Positions 17,807-25,718 of a stretch of 40,482 nt of DNA are shown here, piece after piece; within the stretch, counting starts at the first letter, position 1, and each line of letters begins with the position of its first letter. Made by a program: the position numbers and the translations under genes. This DNA comes from Roseovarius gaetbuli. Its GTDB lineage: Bacteria > Pseudomonadota > Alphaproteobacteria > Rhodobacterales > Rhodobacteraceae. The DNA is taken from contig NZ_FWFJ01000036.1 in assembly GCF_900172365.1 (NCBI RefSeq), positions 1 through 40,482 of the forward strand, written 5' to 3'. The notes beneath the pieces were generated by a model. That model was not told the DNA's origin. It saw nothing but the letters and a program-made list of their open reading frames with translations, and searched no databases.

Positions 17807-17879
17807 TTGCCTGATCCTGCTGCTTGGGCCGAAGGTTGCCAGACGCTATGCGTTTCGGCCCCTGCAGGCAAGTCAGAGA

Positions 17880-18569
17880 TCAGCCTTCGGGCGGTCGAAG
17901 GCCAAGCACCTGCGAGGCGGCAATGGTTTGGCCGCTTTCCATCACAAGGTTGATTTCGCCCCCGTCAAGCCGGGCCTCGGTAATGCGACCGCTGACCTGG
18001 GCATCATGGCGCGCGATGGTTTCATCCTGTGACATGGAATGGACCGAGATGTTATACGTCCCGTTGCGCAGCGGTATACCCGCCGGATCAAGGCCGGACC
18101 ATTCAACGCGCCCGCTTTGCGCCGGGATATCCAGACGCTGAAAAATGACGCCCTGCGCGTCGGTCACCACAAGTTCGGCGGTATCCGCTGCCGGGTCCAC
18201 CTCGGCGTTGAGGGTGACGGGCGTACCCTTGAAGTTGACCGGCACCTCGGCGCGCGCTTCCATCCCGATCCAGCCGGAAAGCTGACCCATGCCGAGCGTG
18301 TCCAGACGTGCGCCCAAACCGCTCAGCAGGTCATTGGTTTGCACCTGTTGTTCCACCGTCGAAAAAGTGGCGAGTTGCACTGCGAAATCCGCCGAGTCGA
18401 CGGGGTTGAGCGGATCCTGATTGCGCATCTGGGTGGTCAACATTTTCAGGAAGGTTTCGAAATCCGAATTGAGGGCGCCGCCGCTCTGGTTATTGGCGTT
18501 GGAGTTGGAGTTGGCTGCGGTGTTTGTCGCGGCGGTCGCGGCGGATTGAGTGGCAGAGGTGACTTCCAT
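17880..18569 (-). CDS. flgD: Flagellar hook-capping protein FlgD
   Basis: A 229-residue scaffold protein that caps the growing hook and lets FlgE polymerise. The conserved N-terminal FlgD segment FLKMLTTQMRNQDPLNPVDSA is visible at about residues 40-60, followed by FAVQLATFSTVEQQ. The FlgD tudor/Ig-like region lies at about 105-195. The first 35 residues are Ser/Asn/Ala-rich and disordered, as usual for exported flagellar proteins without a Sec signal. It follows fliK by 12 bases, so hook-length control and hook capping are coexpressed. Confidence 0.94.
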   Translation of the reverse strand: MEVTSATQSAATAATNTAANSNSNANNQSGGALNSDFETFLKMLTTQMRNQDPLNPVDSADFAVQLATFSTVEQQVQTNDLLSGLGARLDTLGMGQLSGWIGMEARAEVPVNFKGTPVTLNAEVDPAADTAELVVTDAQGVIFQRLDIPAQSGRVEWSGLDPAGIPLRNGTYNISVHSMSQDETIARHDAQVSGRITEARLDGGEINLVMESGQTIAASQVLGLRPPEG

Positions 18570-18581
18570 AAGGAGCCCTTT

Positions 18582-19977
18582 CTAAAGTCTGATATCAAGG
18601 CGATCCGAGATCAGGATCGGGGTGTGGTGAAGGTTTGGCGTTTCGTGGATTGGCGCGTGGGCGCCTGAGCCACTGGATGACAAATGGCCGGCATCGCCGT
18701 GCTCCTGCCCGGTTTGGCCGGACTGACCGCCGCCAAAGGAAAACTGCGCCTTGCCATAGCCGATACTCAGGAATTCCTGCGCCAACGTATCAATATGACG
18801 GCGCATCAGGTCGAGCGTTTCCGGGCGTTCGGCGATCACCGTCACGCTCATCACCCCATCGGCCGACGCAAGACTAAGGCGCACCCTCCCAAGTTCTGCG
18901 GGGTTCAGGACAATGTCGACCGGGCGCCCCGGCCCACCCCGCTGTGCGGCGGCGGCGATCTGCATCGCGATGTGTTGCGGCAGGTCGGCGCGTTGAGCAA
19001 GTGCCTGGGTGGGAACCGCCATTGCGGCGTTGCTTGCCGCCAAGGTGCGGGCTTCGAAAACAAGAGATTTGTCATCAAGGGCAGAAACCTCGACCTCTGT
19101 GGTCAGGCTTTTGGCAAGCTGTGCCGGATCGAGATACTGCCGGGGCAAGAAGGCCGGAGCATTCGGTGGATTTACCGGAGTGCCGGGCGTGGCCAGACGG
19201 TCGGCTTTGACGGCTTGATCCATCGCGCGTTCGACTTCGGCGCTCTCGCTAAGCAGGCTGGCCTGAGCGCGCTTGGATGCGTCTGTGCTATCTTCTGCGG
19301 TTTTTTTTGGTGATGATGGCTGCGGCGCTTGCGCTCAAAGGCTGGGCTTTTGCCGCCTCAACCGGCGTCTGTGCCATAGAACCCGTCGGTGGAGCGGCCA
19401 GATCTCCCTCGCCCGCAGGAGCCGCGGGACCGCCTTGGTTCGGCACCATGTTTTCCTTTGCGATGGCCTTATTGGCCTCGGTGGCATCCTTAAGACCGAC
19501 ATTCAAGGCAAGGGTGTTTCCATCACCAGATTCTGGGCCACCGACCTCTTGGGGAAGGGGAGCGGATGCAGCCAAAAGAGACGATATGTTTTCCACAGTG
19601 TCCGGGTTCGGCGCAACTTGTTTGCCCGGATCGCTCTCGGCGCGGTCTGGGGCGTCTTCCTGATCGCCTGTGTCGTTCGCTATCATCTCAGGGGGTAAGT
19701 CAGGCTCGATTTCGATGTCGAGGCCTTGATCTGCGCCACCCTCGATTTCGATGTCATCCTCGGGGTTGTCGCCGTCAACGGGGGTGCCCCTCTCTTGCGC
19801 CTTTGCCGGTTGCGGGGTCTTCTTCGCCATGTCGCCCTCGCGAAAGAGCGCGCCAAAGGTGTCTTTGGTGTCTTGGTTTGCCGTTTGGCCGGCATGGTCT
19901 TTGGCCGCGCCATGACTGGCGATTGGCGTGGCAGGCGGGCCTTGGAGAGGGCCATTGGCAATCAGTGGTATCAGCAT
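18582..19977 (-). pseudogene. fliK: Flagellar hook-length control protein FliK, split by a frameshift
   Basis: Two overlapping frames together give a normal FliK. The first frame (19977 to 19288) encodes about 229 residues: a disordered Pro/Asp/Glu-rich part, ending ITKKNRRR-stop. The second frame carries the FliK C-terminal domain with LNPAELGRVRLSL and PETLDLMRRHIDTL. If one base is dropped in the A8 run (plus-strand T run 19301-19308), translation continues ITKKTAEDSTDASKRA into the second frame without a stop. The ATG at 19977 has GGAG seven bases upstream. It may be a true mutation, a reversible slippage switch, transcriptional slippage or a sequencing error. Confidence 0.85.
19301..19308 (-). 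repeat. A8 homopolymer (coding strand) at the fliK frame break
   Basis: The plus strand reads eight T in a row at 19301-19308; the fliK coding strand therefore has A8. Restoring the frame needs one A fewer or two more. Runs of this length are known sites of replication slippage and RNA polymerase slippage. Confidence 0.85.
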
Positions 19978-20091
19978 GTTGAGGCTCCGGGATTTCTTCC
20001 GCGTTATGCCGAGCATGTCAAAAGCTGGTTACTGCTTCTTTACCGCTTTGGGGTCTTATTGGAATTAGTCCGCGCAATTCGAGGTAATCCC

Positions 20092-20379
20092 GTGACAGAT
20101 TCTTTACCAATCCCACCAGTCAACCGTCCGCTGCCTGCCCCCGGTCAAAGCACGCCAATGCGAGACGCCGCAGAACGCCTTGAAGCCAGTTTTCTGGCGG
20201 AAATGCTTAAATCTGCGGGGTTTGGCGAACAGGAGAATTCCTTTAGCGGCAGCGCGGGCGAGGATCAGTTTGCCTCGTTTCACCGCGAGGCGCTTGCCCT
20301 GCAAATGGTGCGCAATGGGGGAATCGGACTTGCCGAAGTTTTTTATCAATCCCTGATGGAGAAGACCAATGACGCATGA
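20092..20379 (+). CDS. flgJ: FlgJ-type rod-binding protein (rod-binding domain only)
   Basis: A 95-residue protein that matches the N-terminal rod-binding domain of FlgJ: AAERLEASFLAEMLKSAGF (about residues 25-43), then FHREALALQMVRNGGIGLAEVFYQSL. The muramidase domain of enterobacterial FlgJ is absent, as usual in alphaproteobacteria (where it is also called CheL). It would help rod assembly in the periplasm. The start is a GTG at 20092, chosen because GAGGT lies six bases upstream and no ATG fits as well. It overlaps the next gene by 11 bases and is divergent from fliK. Confidence 0.85.
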   Translation: MTDSLPIPPVNRPLPAPGQSTPMRDAAERLEASFLAEMLKSAGFGEQENSFSGSAGEDQFASFHREALALQMVRNGGIGLAEVFYQSLMEKTNDA

Positions 20380-20728
20380 TGCGGAACAACGAATCACCAA
20401 TCGTCTTGATACCCTTTTAGAGATCGAACGCGAGGCCCTGTTAAAGGGCGACCTGCAGGCGATATCGACACTTCTAGATGAAAAAGAAAGCCTGATTGAT
20501 GCGCTCAATGCGATGACCGACAGCGTGCCACCCGACCTCAAGGAATTGCAGGCCAAGGTCACGCGAAATCAGGCGCTGCTTGATGGCGCTTTGCAGGGGA
20601 TTCGCAATGTTTCGGCCCGCATGGCGGCGTTTCGACGGATGCGTCGGTCGATGGAAACCTATGATGAATTTGGCCACAAACAGACCATTTTGGGCGAGGT
20701 CGAGCGCAAGGTCGAAAAGCGGGCATGA
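20369..20728 (+). CDS. FlgN-like flagellar export chaperone
   Basis: A 119-residue, wholly helical acidic/basic protein with heptad-like repeats (for example LDTLLEIEREALLKGDLQAISTLLDEKE in outline). Size, helical character and position behind the rod-binding gene fit the FlgN group, cytoplasmic chaperones of hook-filament junction proteins. The C-terminal part (MAAFRRMRRSMETYDEFGHK) resembles rhodobacteral proteins annotated FlgN. The start at 20369 overlaps flgJ by 11 bases. Family membership is moderately sure because FlgN proteins diverge strongly. Confidence 0.65.
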   Translation: MTHDAEQRITNRLDTLLEIEREALLKGDLQAISTLLDEKESLIDALNAMTDSVPPDLKELQAKVTRNQALLDGALQGIRNVSARMAAFRRMRRSMETYDEFGHKQTILGEVERKVEKRA

Positions 20729-20808
20729 TCCGCTTTTGACTAAAATGCTGGATTTATAGGGGGTGGTTTTTAGGGTTCCGTTAGGGGTTCAAGGTCATCC
20801 TGAGCGTG

Positions 20809-20922
20809 CATCCAAAAGCGGATGGCGCAGCCCGGAAACCTACCGATTGCTGCAGATGTCAGAAAGACAGCTTAGGCCGCTTCCACGACGGGAGCGGGAC
20901 ATGAAACTGGCGGAAACCGCCA
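20809..20922 (+). ncRNA. Candidate structured RNA leader (four or five consecutive stems)
   Basis: Stems seen in order: CATCC 20809-20813 with GGATG 20820-20824; GCAGC 20827-20831 with GCTGC 20849-20853; TGTC 20857-20860 with GACA 20866-20869; CCGCTTCC 20877-20884 with GGGAGCGG 20890-20897 (one G-T); TGGCGG 20908-20913 with CCGCCA 20917-20922. A good ribosome binding site (AAGGA, 20929-20933) follows seven bases after the last stem. No known riboswitch family was recognised. It could be a flagellar mRNA leader. Confidence 0.4.
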
Positions 20923-20963
20923 ACCTATAAGGAAAATGCTATGGCAACTTTCCAGGCACCACC

Positions 20964-21092
20964 ATGATGCCCGCCGCCAGCGACGACCTTTTTCCGTTTG
21001 ATGATGACTGGCGCCGCATTGCTATGCGCGCTCATATCCACCACCTTTGTTACTCACCCGTGTTAAGGTTTAGCACAAAGGATGTTACCTAG
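20964..21092 (+). CDS. Possible 42-residue small protein (low support)
   Basis: An ATG at 20964 overlaps the TGA of an eight-codon frame that begins at 20941 behind a good ribosome binding site, so coupled translation is possible. The product is 42 residues, with an acidic start (DDLFPFDDDWRR) and a basic/His part. I find no family for it. It may equally be a remnant or chance frame. Confidence 0.2.
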   Translation: MMPAASDDLFPFDDDWRRIAMRAHIHHLCYSPVLRFSTKDVT

Positions 21093-21127
21093 CTGTTAAC
21101 ACTTAGAATTTTAAGGATTTCTAAGGA

Positions 21128-22528
21128 TTATGCCTGAGAGGGAAGCCAGAGAACAATCGACGGAAAGGCGACAAGCAAACCGATGGTTACGGCATCTGCG
21201 ATAAAGAACGGCGTGACACCCCGGAACACGTCCTGCACGCTGATATCATCACGCACGCCGGCCACCACGAAACAGTTCAGGCCGATGGGCGGCGTGATCA
21301 GACAGAACTCTGCCATCTTGACCACCAGGATGCCGAACCAGATCGCGCACATCGTGCCGTTCATGCCAAAGGCACTGTCGGCGGCCGTGACTGCTTCGCC
21401 GCCGTTAAGTGCCATGACCGCCGGATAGACCACCGGCAGCGTCAGCAGCAGCATTCCGATGGCATCCATGAACATGCCAAGCACCGCATAGGCCAGCAGG
21501 ATACAGATCAGGATCATCATCGGCGAATAATGCAGCGAGGTGATCCAGTCGGAAAACGCCGAGGGCAGATCGGCAAAGCCCAGAAAGCGCACATAGATCA
21601 ACACGCCCCAGATGATCGAAAAGATCATCACCGAAAGCTTGGCGGTTTCCAGCAGCGCATCCTTGAGCTCGGGCCACCGCATGCCGCGATAGGTGGCGAT
21701 GACAAAGACGATGAAGGCACCGATTGCGCCACCTTCGGTCGGTGTGCCCCAAGCGTCACCGCCAAAGGGGTTGTAGACAAAAAAGATGATGATCACGACC
21801 ACCGCAACAATCGGCAGGGCCGGCGGCAAAGATGCAAACCGCTGGCGCCAGGTAAAGCCCCCCACGGGTGGCCCAAAGCCTTTGACCGTAAGGGCAAGGC
21901 CGACGATCAAAAGCGTGTAGACCAAGGCGGAAAACATCCCCGGAATAAATCCGGCGAGCAAGAGCATGCCCACATCCTGTTCCACGATGATGGCATAGAT
22001 CACAAGGATCGCCGAGGGCGGGATGAGGCTTGCCAAGGTGCCCGCAGCGGCGACAACGCCTGCGGCAAAGCGCTTGTCATAGCCGACGGCAAGCATCTCG
22101 GGGATGGCGATGCGGGCAAAGACCGCCGCCGTCGCAACAGAGGCGCCCGATACGGCCGCAAAGCCTGCGGTCGCAAACACCGTGGCCACCGCAAGGCCGC
22201 CTGGAACCCAGGCGATCCAGCGTTTCGCAGCCTCGAACAAGGCCCGCGTCAGGCCCGCGTAATAGGCGAGATAGCCAATCAGGATAAAGGTCGGAATAAG
22301 CGACAGCGCCTGTGACGAGACCTTGCCATGCGGCACCTGTCCGGCGGTCTTGATGCCAACCGTCAGCGCCCAGGCGAGCTGTGCAAATTCGTAATCCTTC
22401 TTGTCCCAGAAGATCCAGACGAGGCCAATGACGCCTGCAAGGCCCGCAGCAAACGCTACCCGCATGCCAAGCACGACCATGACCAGCATGCCGGCGGTGA
22501 CCCAAAGGCCAATTTCAATCGGTGTCAT
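21128..22528 (-). CDS. dctM: TRAP transporter large permease, DctM family (second system)
   Basis: A 466-residue inner-membrane protein with about 12 hydrophobic segments. Signatures include AVSGASVATAAVFARI, AAGTLASLIPPSAILVIY and FCLITPPIGLNCFVVAGV near the C-terminus. It is longer than the other two DctM proteins here because of an extra charged loop at about residues 45-65 (WDKKDYEFAQ). The start at 22528 (MTPIEIGLW) is chosen since it shares one base with the dctQ stop. It is the last gene of the minus-strand array and is followed by AT-rich DNA without a strong terminator. Confidence 0.92.
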   Translation of the reverse strand: MTPIEIGLWVTAGMLVMVVLGMRVAFAAGLAGVIGLVWIFWDKKDYEFAQLAWALTVGIKTAGQVPHGKVSSQALSLIPTFILIGYLAYYAGLTRALFEAAKRWIAWVPGGLAVATVFATAGFAAVSGASVATAAVFARIAIPEMLAVGYDKRFAAGVVAAAGTLASLIPPSAILVIYAIIVEQDVGMLLLAGFIPGMFSALVYTLLIVGLALTVKGFGPPVGGFTWRQRFASLPPALPIVAVVVIIIFFVYNPFGGDAWGTPTEGGAIGAFIVFVIATYRGMRWPELKDALLETAKLSVMIFSIIWGVLIYVRFLGFADLPSAFSDWITSLHYSPMMILICILLAYAVLGMFMDAIGMLLLTLPVVYPAVMALNGGEAVTAADSAFGMNGTMCAIWFGILVVKMAEFCLITPPIGLNCFVVAGVRDDISVQDVFRGVTPFFIADAVTIGLLVAFPSIVLWLPSQA

Positions 22529-23157
22529 CAGTCGCGCCCCTGGATATGTTCGGCCTCGGCCGCCGCCTGTTCTGCAACAGACATGATCAGCGGCACCGCC
22601 ACTGGTGTTTCCTCGCCCCTGACAAAGGCGCGCCCAAAGCCCCAAAGCTGAAGCAAAAGGCGCAGGGACATCACCGAGAACGCCACCGGCACCACAAGCT
22701 TGGACGGCCAGATCGGCAGGCCGATGTCGATCGAGCTGTCACGGCTCCAGAGCGGTTTTGTCATGTCAAAGCTGCGATCAAAATGCGCCCATGAGCCCCA
22801 GACAAGCGCCAGGATCAGGATCAGAATGCCAAAGGTCGTCAGGAATTCCGCCAGCCAGAGCGCGCGGCCCTTAAGAGCGCCGACCACGATATCCATCCGG
22901 ATGTGACCGCCGTCGCGCTGCACGTAAGACACGCCAAGAATGGCGATCAGCGGCATGAAGGCCTCGATCCAGTCGACATAGCCGGGCAGGGGTTCGTTGA
23001 ATAAATTGCGCCCCGTCACCGAAACAACAGCAAGCACCATAAGCCCGAAGGCGAAGATGCCGGCGATCAAAGCGAAAAAGCGTTCCAATCCATAAAGCGC
23101 CCGATCGAGGCGGCTAAGCAGGCTGGAATCGCGCATTACGGCAAAAGAGCCGGCCAT
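22528..23157 (-). CDS. dctQ: TRAP transporter small permease, DctQ family (second system)
   Basis: A 209-residue inner-membrane protein with four hydrophobic helices (about 28-52, 63-80, 105-125, 148-168). It is longer than typical DctQ owing to an N-terminal extension and a charged C-terminal tail. The motif SVTGRNLFNEPLPGYVDWIEAF is typical of DctQ. Its stop and the dctM start share one base. An 83-base gap holding a strong terminator-like hairpin separates it from its dctP gene. Confidence 0.88.
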   Translation of the reverse strand: MAGSFAVMRDSSLLSRLDRALYGLERFFALIAGIFAFGLMVLAVVSVTGRNLFNEPLPGYVDWIEAFMPLIAILGVSYVQRDGGHIRMDIVVGALKGRALWLAEFLTTFGILILILALVWGSWAHFDRSFDMTKPLWSRDSSIDIGLPIWPSKLVVPVAFSVMSLRLLLQLWGFGRAFVRGEETPVAVPLIMSVAEQAAAEAEHIQGRD

Positions 23158-23197
23158 GGCGGTTAAGCTCCTGTTGTGGGGGGCGTCAAAACGTCGG

Positions 23198-23230
23198 AAA
23201 AAGCAGGCCCCGGACTGGTGTTCCGGGGCC
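23198..23230 (-). terminator. Intrinsic terminator/attenuator between dctP and dctQ
   Basis: On the minus strand, 23230-23222 (GGCCCCGGA) pairs with 23214-23206 (TCCGGGGCC), a 9-bp GC-rich stem, followed by TGCTTTTTCC. This is a standard intrinsic terminator shape, placed just 10 bases after the dctP stop but inside the operon. Partial read-through would give more binding protein than permease. Confidence 0.75.
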
Positions 23231-23240
23231 TTGGGTCAGA

Positions 23241-24257
23241 TCAGTTGCTGGCCCGCGTCTTTTCAAGCGTCGCACCAACAAGGTCATAAAGCTCTTGGGC
23301 GGGCATGCCCTGTGCGCTCATTTCCTCAATCCAGGCGGCCGCGATCGGATCAGCGGCAACCTTTTTGAACTCGGCCAGCTGTTCGTCGGAAATGGTGACC
23401 TTGGTCACGTTCTTTTCTTCAAGAATAGTGTCCCATTTCTTGAGCAGCTCACCATAGTTGGCGAGATAATAGTCAAGCGCCTCACCGACCGAGCCGTCAA
23501 GCGCTTCGCGCTCGGCGTCCGACAGGCCTTCATAGGCGTCGATGTTCACCACCACCGGGCAGTTCACGGTGCCGGGGTTAAGGTTCTCGGTCCACCAGGT
23601 GGCCTCGTTGATGGTGCCAAATGACAGGTGGGCGTGCTGGGCAAAGGCAACGGTGTCGACAACGCCGGATTGCATCGCCTGATAGGCCTCGGACGAGGTG
23701 ACCGATGTCGGCACGGCGCCAACGGCGGCAAAGGCCTTGCCAAGGCCGCCGGTTGCGCGCACGCGCATGCCGTCAAATTCGGCCAGCGTATCGCGCGGCT
23801 CGCCGGTGCCGGCGAGGTTGTACTGCGGCATCGGGCTTGTCATCAGCATCTTGGCGTTCCACTGCGCCATTTCCTCGGTCACGGCCGGGTGGGCATAGAC
23901 CGCGTTGCTGACGGCGACTTCTTCGGCAAGGTTGCGCACGCCAAGGAACGGCAGCTCAAGCACGGTGATCGCGCGGTTCTTGTCGGGGTGGTAACCGGCA
24001 CAGAACTGCGCCATCTCGAAGGCGCCGATGCTGATCCCGTCAAGGTTCTCGCGGTTCTTGGACAGGCCACCATAGCTGATGTTCATGGTGAACTCGCCAT
24101 TGGTCTTTTGCTCGACCAGCTCGGCCAGCTTGTGCACATGCTCGGTAAAGGCGCGGCGCTTGCCCCAGAGTGAAACGTTCCATTCGGTTGCCATTGCCTC
24201 GCCGGCAAAGGCAAGTGTAAGCGCGGCCACGGCGGTATGGCTCAGAAGTTTGTGCAT
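23241..24257 (-). CDS. dctP: TRAP transporter substrate-binding protein, DctP family (second system)
   Basis: A 338-residue periplasmic binding protein. The start at 24257 (MHKLLSH) has GGGAGGA upstream and gives a Sec signal peptide of about 24 residues, ending EAMA-TE. The DctP substrate-site segment FDGMRVRATGGLGKAF carries the conserved arginine. The dctB-dctD sensor pair lies directly upstream, so expression is probably ligand-induced. Ligand candidates are C4-dicarboxylates (by regulator type) or 3-sulfolactate (by position beside the sulfopyruvate genes, as in the SlcH of Roseovarius nubinhibens); the latter is inference. Confidence 0.9.
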   Translation of the reverse strand: MHKLLSHTAVAALTLAFAGEAMATEWNVSLWGKRRAFTEHVHKLAELVEQKTNGEFTMNISYGGLSKNRENLDGISIGAFEMAQFCAGYHPDKNRAITVLELPFLGVRNLAEEVAVSNAVYAHPAVTEEMAQWNAKMLMTSPMPQYNLAGTGEPRDTLAEFDGMRVRATGGLGKAFAAVGAVPTSVTSSEAYQAMQSGVVDTVAFAQHAHLSFGTINEATWWTENLNPGTVNCPVVVNIDAYEGLSDAEREALDGSVGEALDYYLANYGELLKKWDTILEEKNVTKVTISDEQLAEFKKVAADPIAAAWIEEMSAQGMPAQELYDLVGATLEKTRASN

Positions 24258-24354
24258 GATATTCCTCCCAGATTGCATGCGAATTTGTCGGGCTCACCAT
24301 CTTGTATCGGCGCGCGCCTGCCTATGAAGAAAAGCGCGCAGCCCCCCGCGCGAA

Positions 24355-24374
24355 CCCTGCGGAATTCCGCAAGG
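24355..24374 (-). promoter_or_regulatory. Candidate DctD operator upstream of dctP
   Basis: TGCGGAATTCCGCA at 24358-24371 is a perfect 14-bp palindrome, extended by CC (24355-24356) and GG (24373-24374) with one mismatched pair. It lies between the dctD stop and the dctP start, about 107 bases before the dctP ATG. It resembles, from memory, the TGCGG-N-CCGCA core of rhizobial DctD sites upstream of dctA. Confidence 0.6.
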
Positions 24375-24377
24375 ACA

Positions 24378-25718
24378 CTACAGCAGCGCCTCTTTGTCCA
24401 GCCCAAGCTTGACGATCTTCTCATTCAGCGTGCGCCGACCGATGCCTAGCGCCTCTGCCACGGCCTCCATCCGGCCCTGATGGGCGGTGATCGCCTTGCC
24501 GATCAATTCGCGCTCAAAGGCGGCAACGGCCTCGCGCAGGGTATCGGGCACATCGTCGCCAAGCGCGTCGGTGCGCAACGCCCGCGCCATCGACCCGGCC
24601 CCGCGCCGCGCCGCCAAAACCCGACGTTCACAAACATTGCGCAGCTCTCGCACATTGCCGGGCCAGTCATGCGCCAGAAGCGCGGCGGTGTCCTCGGGCG
24701 TAAGATCAGGCGCGCGGGTTTCATAGACGCGCGCAAACTCATCCAGAAACCGCGCCGCCAAAAGCATCACATCGTCGCGCCGTTGCCGCAGGGTGGGCGG
24801 TTTGATTACCGTGGTGTTGAGCCGATACAAAAGGTCTTGGCGCAGCCGCCCGTTTGCCACCGCCTCGTCCGGGTCTTCATTGGTGGCCGAAATCACCCGA
24901 AAGCTTAGCGGCACGGGCCGCGCGACGCCAAGCGGCAAGACCTCTTTATCCTCGATCACCCGCAACAGCTTGGCCTGCACCGCAGGCGGACAGGAACACA
25001 CCTCGTCAAGAAAGATCGTGCCGCCATCGACGCCCGGCAGACGCCCCTTGGCGCCGTCATGCACGCCAAACATTTCCGCCTCGAAGCCCTCCGGCGACAG
25101 CGCCGCACAGTTGAGCGCAAGAAACGGCCCCTCGGCATTCGGGCCCAGATCGTGCAGCGCGCGCGCCACAAGTTCCTTGCCGGTGCCGGTCTCGCCCTGC
25201 AACAGAACCGCCGCGCCGCTTTGGGCGAGATCAAGCACCTCTTCGCGCAGGGCCAGGGTTTCGGGGGTTTGGCCCAGCAAGACCCGATCCAGCCCAGACA
25301 GCTTGACCAGCCGTTCCTTGAGCCGCTGCGTGGTGCGCTTCATGCGATGCTGATCAAGCGCGTGTTGCAGGATGTTCAAAAGACGGCGCGGCTCATAGGG
25401 CTTTTCAACAAAGCTATAGGCGCCGCCCTGCATCGCCTCGACCGCCATGGCAATATCGCCATGCGCCGAGATCAAAACCAGCGGCGGCGACAATTCCGGG
25501 TCAAGGCTCGCCAGCAAATCAAGCCCCGAAAGCCCCGGCATGCGCACATCTGACAGGATCACATCGGGCTGAAACTCAGCCAGGCGCTCGGCGACGCGGG
25601 CGGCGCGGGGCAGGGCCTCGACCTGCCAGGCGGCGGCCTCAAGCAGGTCAATCAGCGACAGGCGCATGGCCTTGTCGTCCTCAACAATCATGATGCGGGG
25701 ATGGGCCGGGGGTGTCAT
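24378..25718 (-). CDS. dctD: DctD-type response regulator (AAA+ domain without GAFTGA, Fis HTH)
   Basis: A 446-residue regulator in three domains: receiver (about 1-125, acceptor Asp57 in LSDVRMPG), AAA+ (about 145-375; Walker A GETGTGKE at 175-182, Walker B TIFLDEV at 234-240) and a C-terminal Fis-type helix-turn-helix (about 405-446). The region between MFG (216-218) and GGT (232-234) is only 13 residues and has no GAFTGA, the loop that touches sigma-54. It may therefore act through sigma-70, as reported for Rhodobacter capsulatus NtrC. It overlaps dctB by four bases. Confidence 0.88.
   Translation of the reverse strand: MTPPAHPRIMIVEDDKAMRLSLIDLLEAAAWQVEALPRAARVAERLAEFQPDVILSDVRMPGLSGLDLLASLDPELSPPLVLISAHGDIAMAVEAMQGGAYSFVEKPYEPRRLLNILQHALDQHRMKRTTQRLKERLVKLSGLDRVLLGQTPETLALREEVLDLAQSGAAVLLQGETGTGKELVARALHDLGPNAEGPFLALNCAALSPEGFEAEMFGVHDGAKGRLPGVDGGTIFLDEVCSCPPAVQAKLLRVIEDKEVLPLGVARPVPLSFRVISATNEDPDEAVANGRLRQDLLYRLNTTVIKPPTLRQRRDDVMLLAARFLDEFARVYETRAPDLTPEDTAALLAHDWPGNVRELRNVCERRVLAARRGAGSMARALRTDALGDDVPDTLREAVAAFERELIGKAITAHQGRMEAVAEALGIGRRTLNEKIVKLGLDKEALL

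Larger units (their letters stand above)
20729..21127. other. 399-base stretch without a recognised gene
   Basis: It holds a chain of hairpins (20809-20922) followed by AAGGA at 20929-20933 and an ATG at 20941 that opens an eight-codon frame. The stop of that frame overlaps an ATG at 20964, which opens a 42-codon frame ending at 21092 (MMPAASDDLFPFDD at its start). I do not recognise that peptide. An AT-rich part follows with the inverted repeat GTGTTAA (21060-21066) and TTAACAC (21096-21102) and a weak CTTAGAA/TTCTAAG hairpin next to the TRAP permease stop. It may be a decayed flagellar gene with its leader. Confidence 0.5.

Noticed and set aside
20854..20872. Weak resemblance to a cobalamin riboswitch B12 box
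   Set aside because: Only a few bases match, the other conserved parts of the cobalamin riboswitch are missing, and no cobalamin gene follows.
24258..24354. Sigma-54 promoter upstream of the second dctP
   Set aside because: Only a loose GG-N10-GC match exists in a G-rich stretch, without the TGGC and TTGC context, and the neighbouring DctD lacks GAFTGA.
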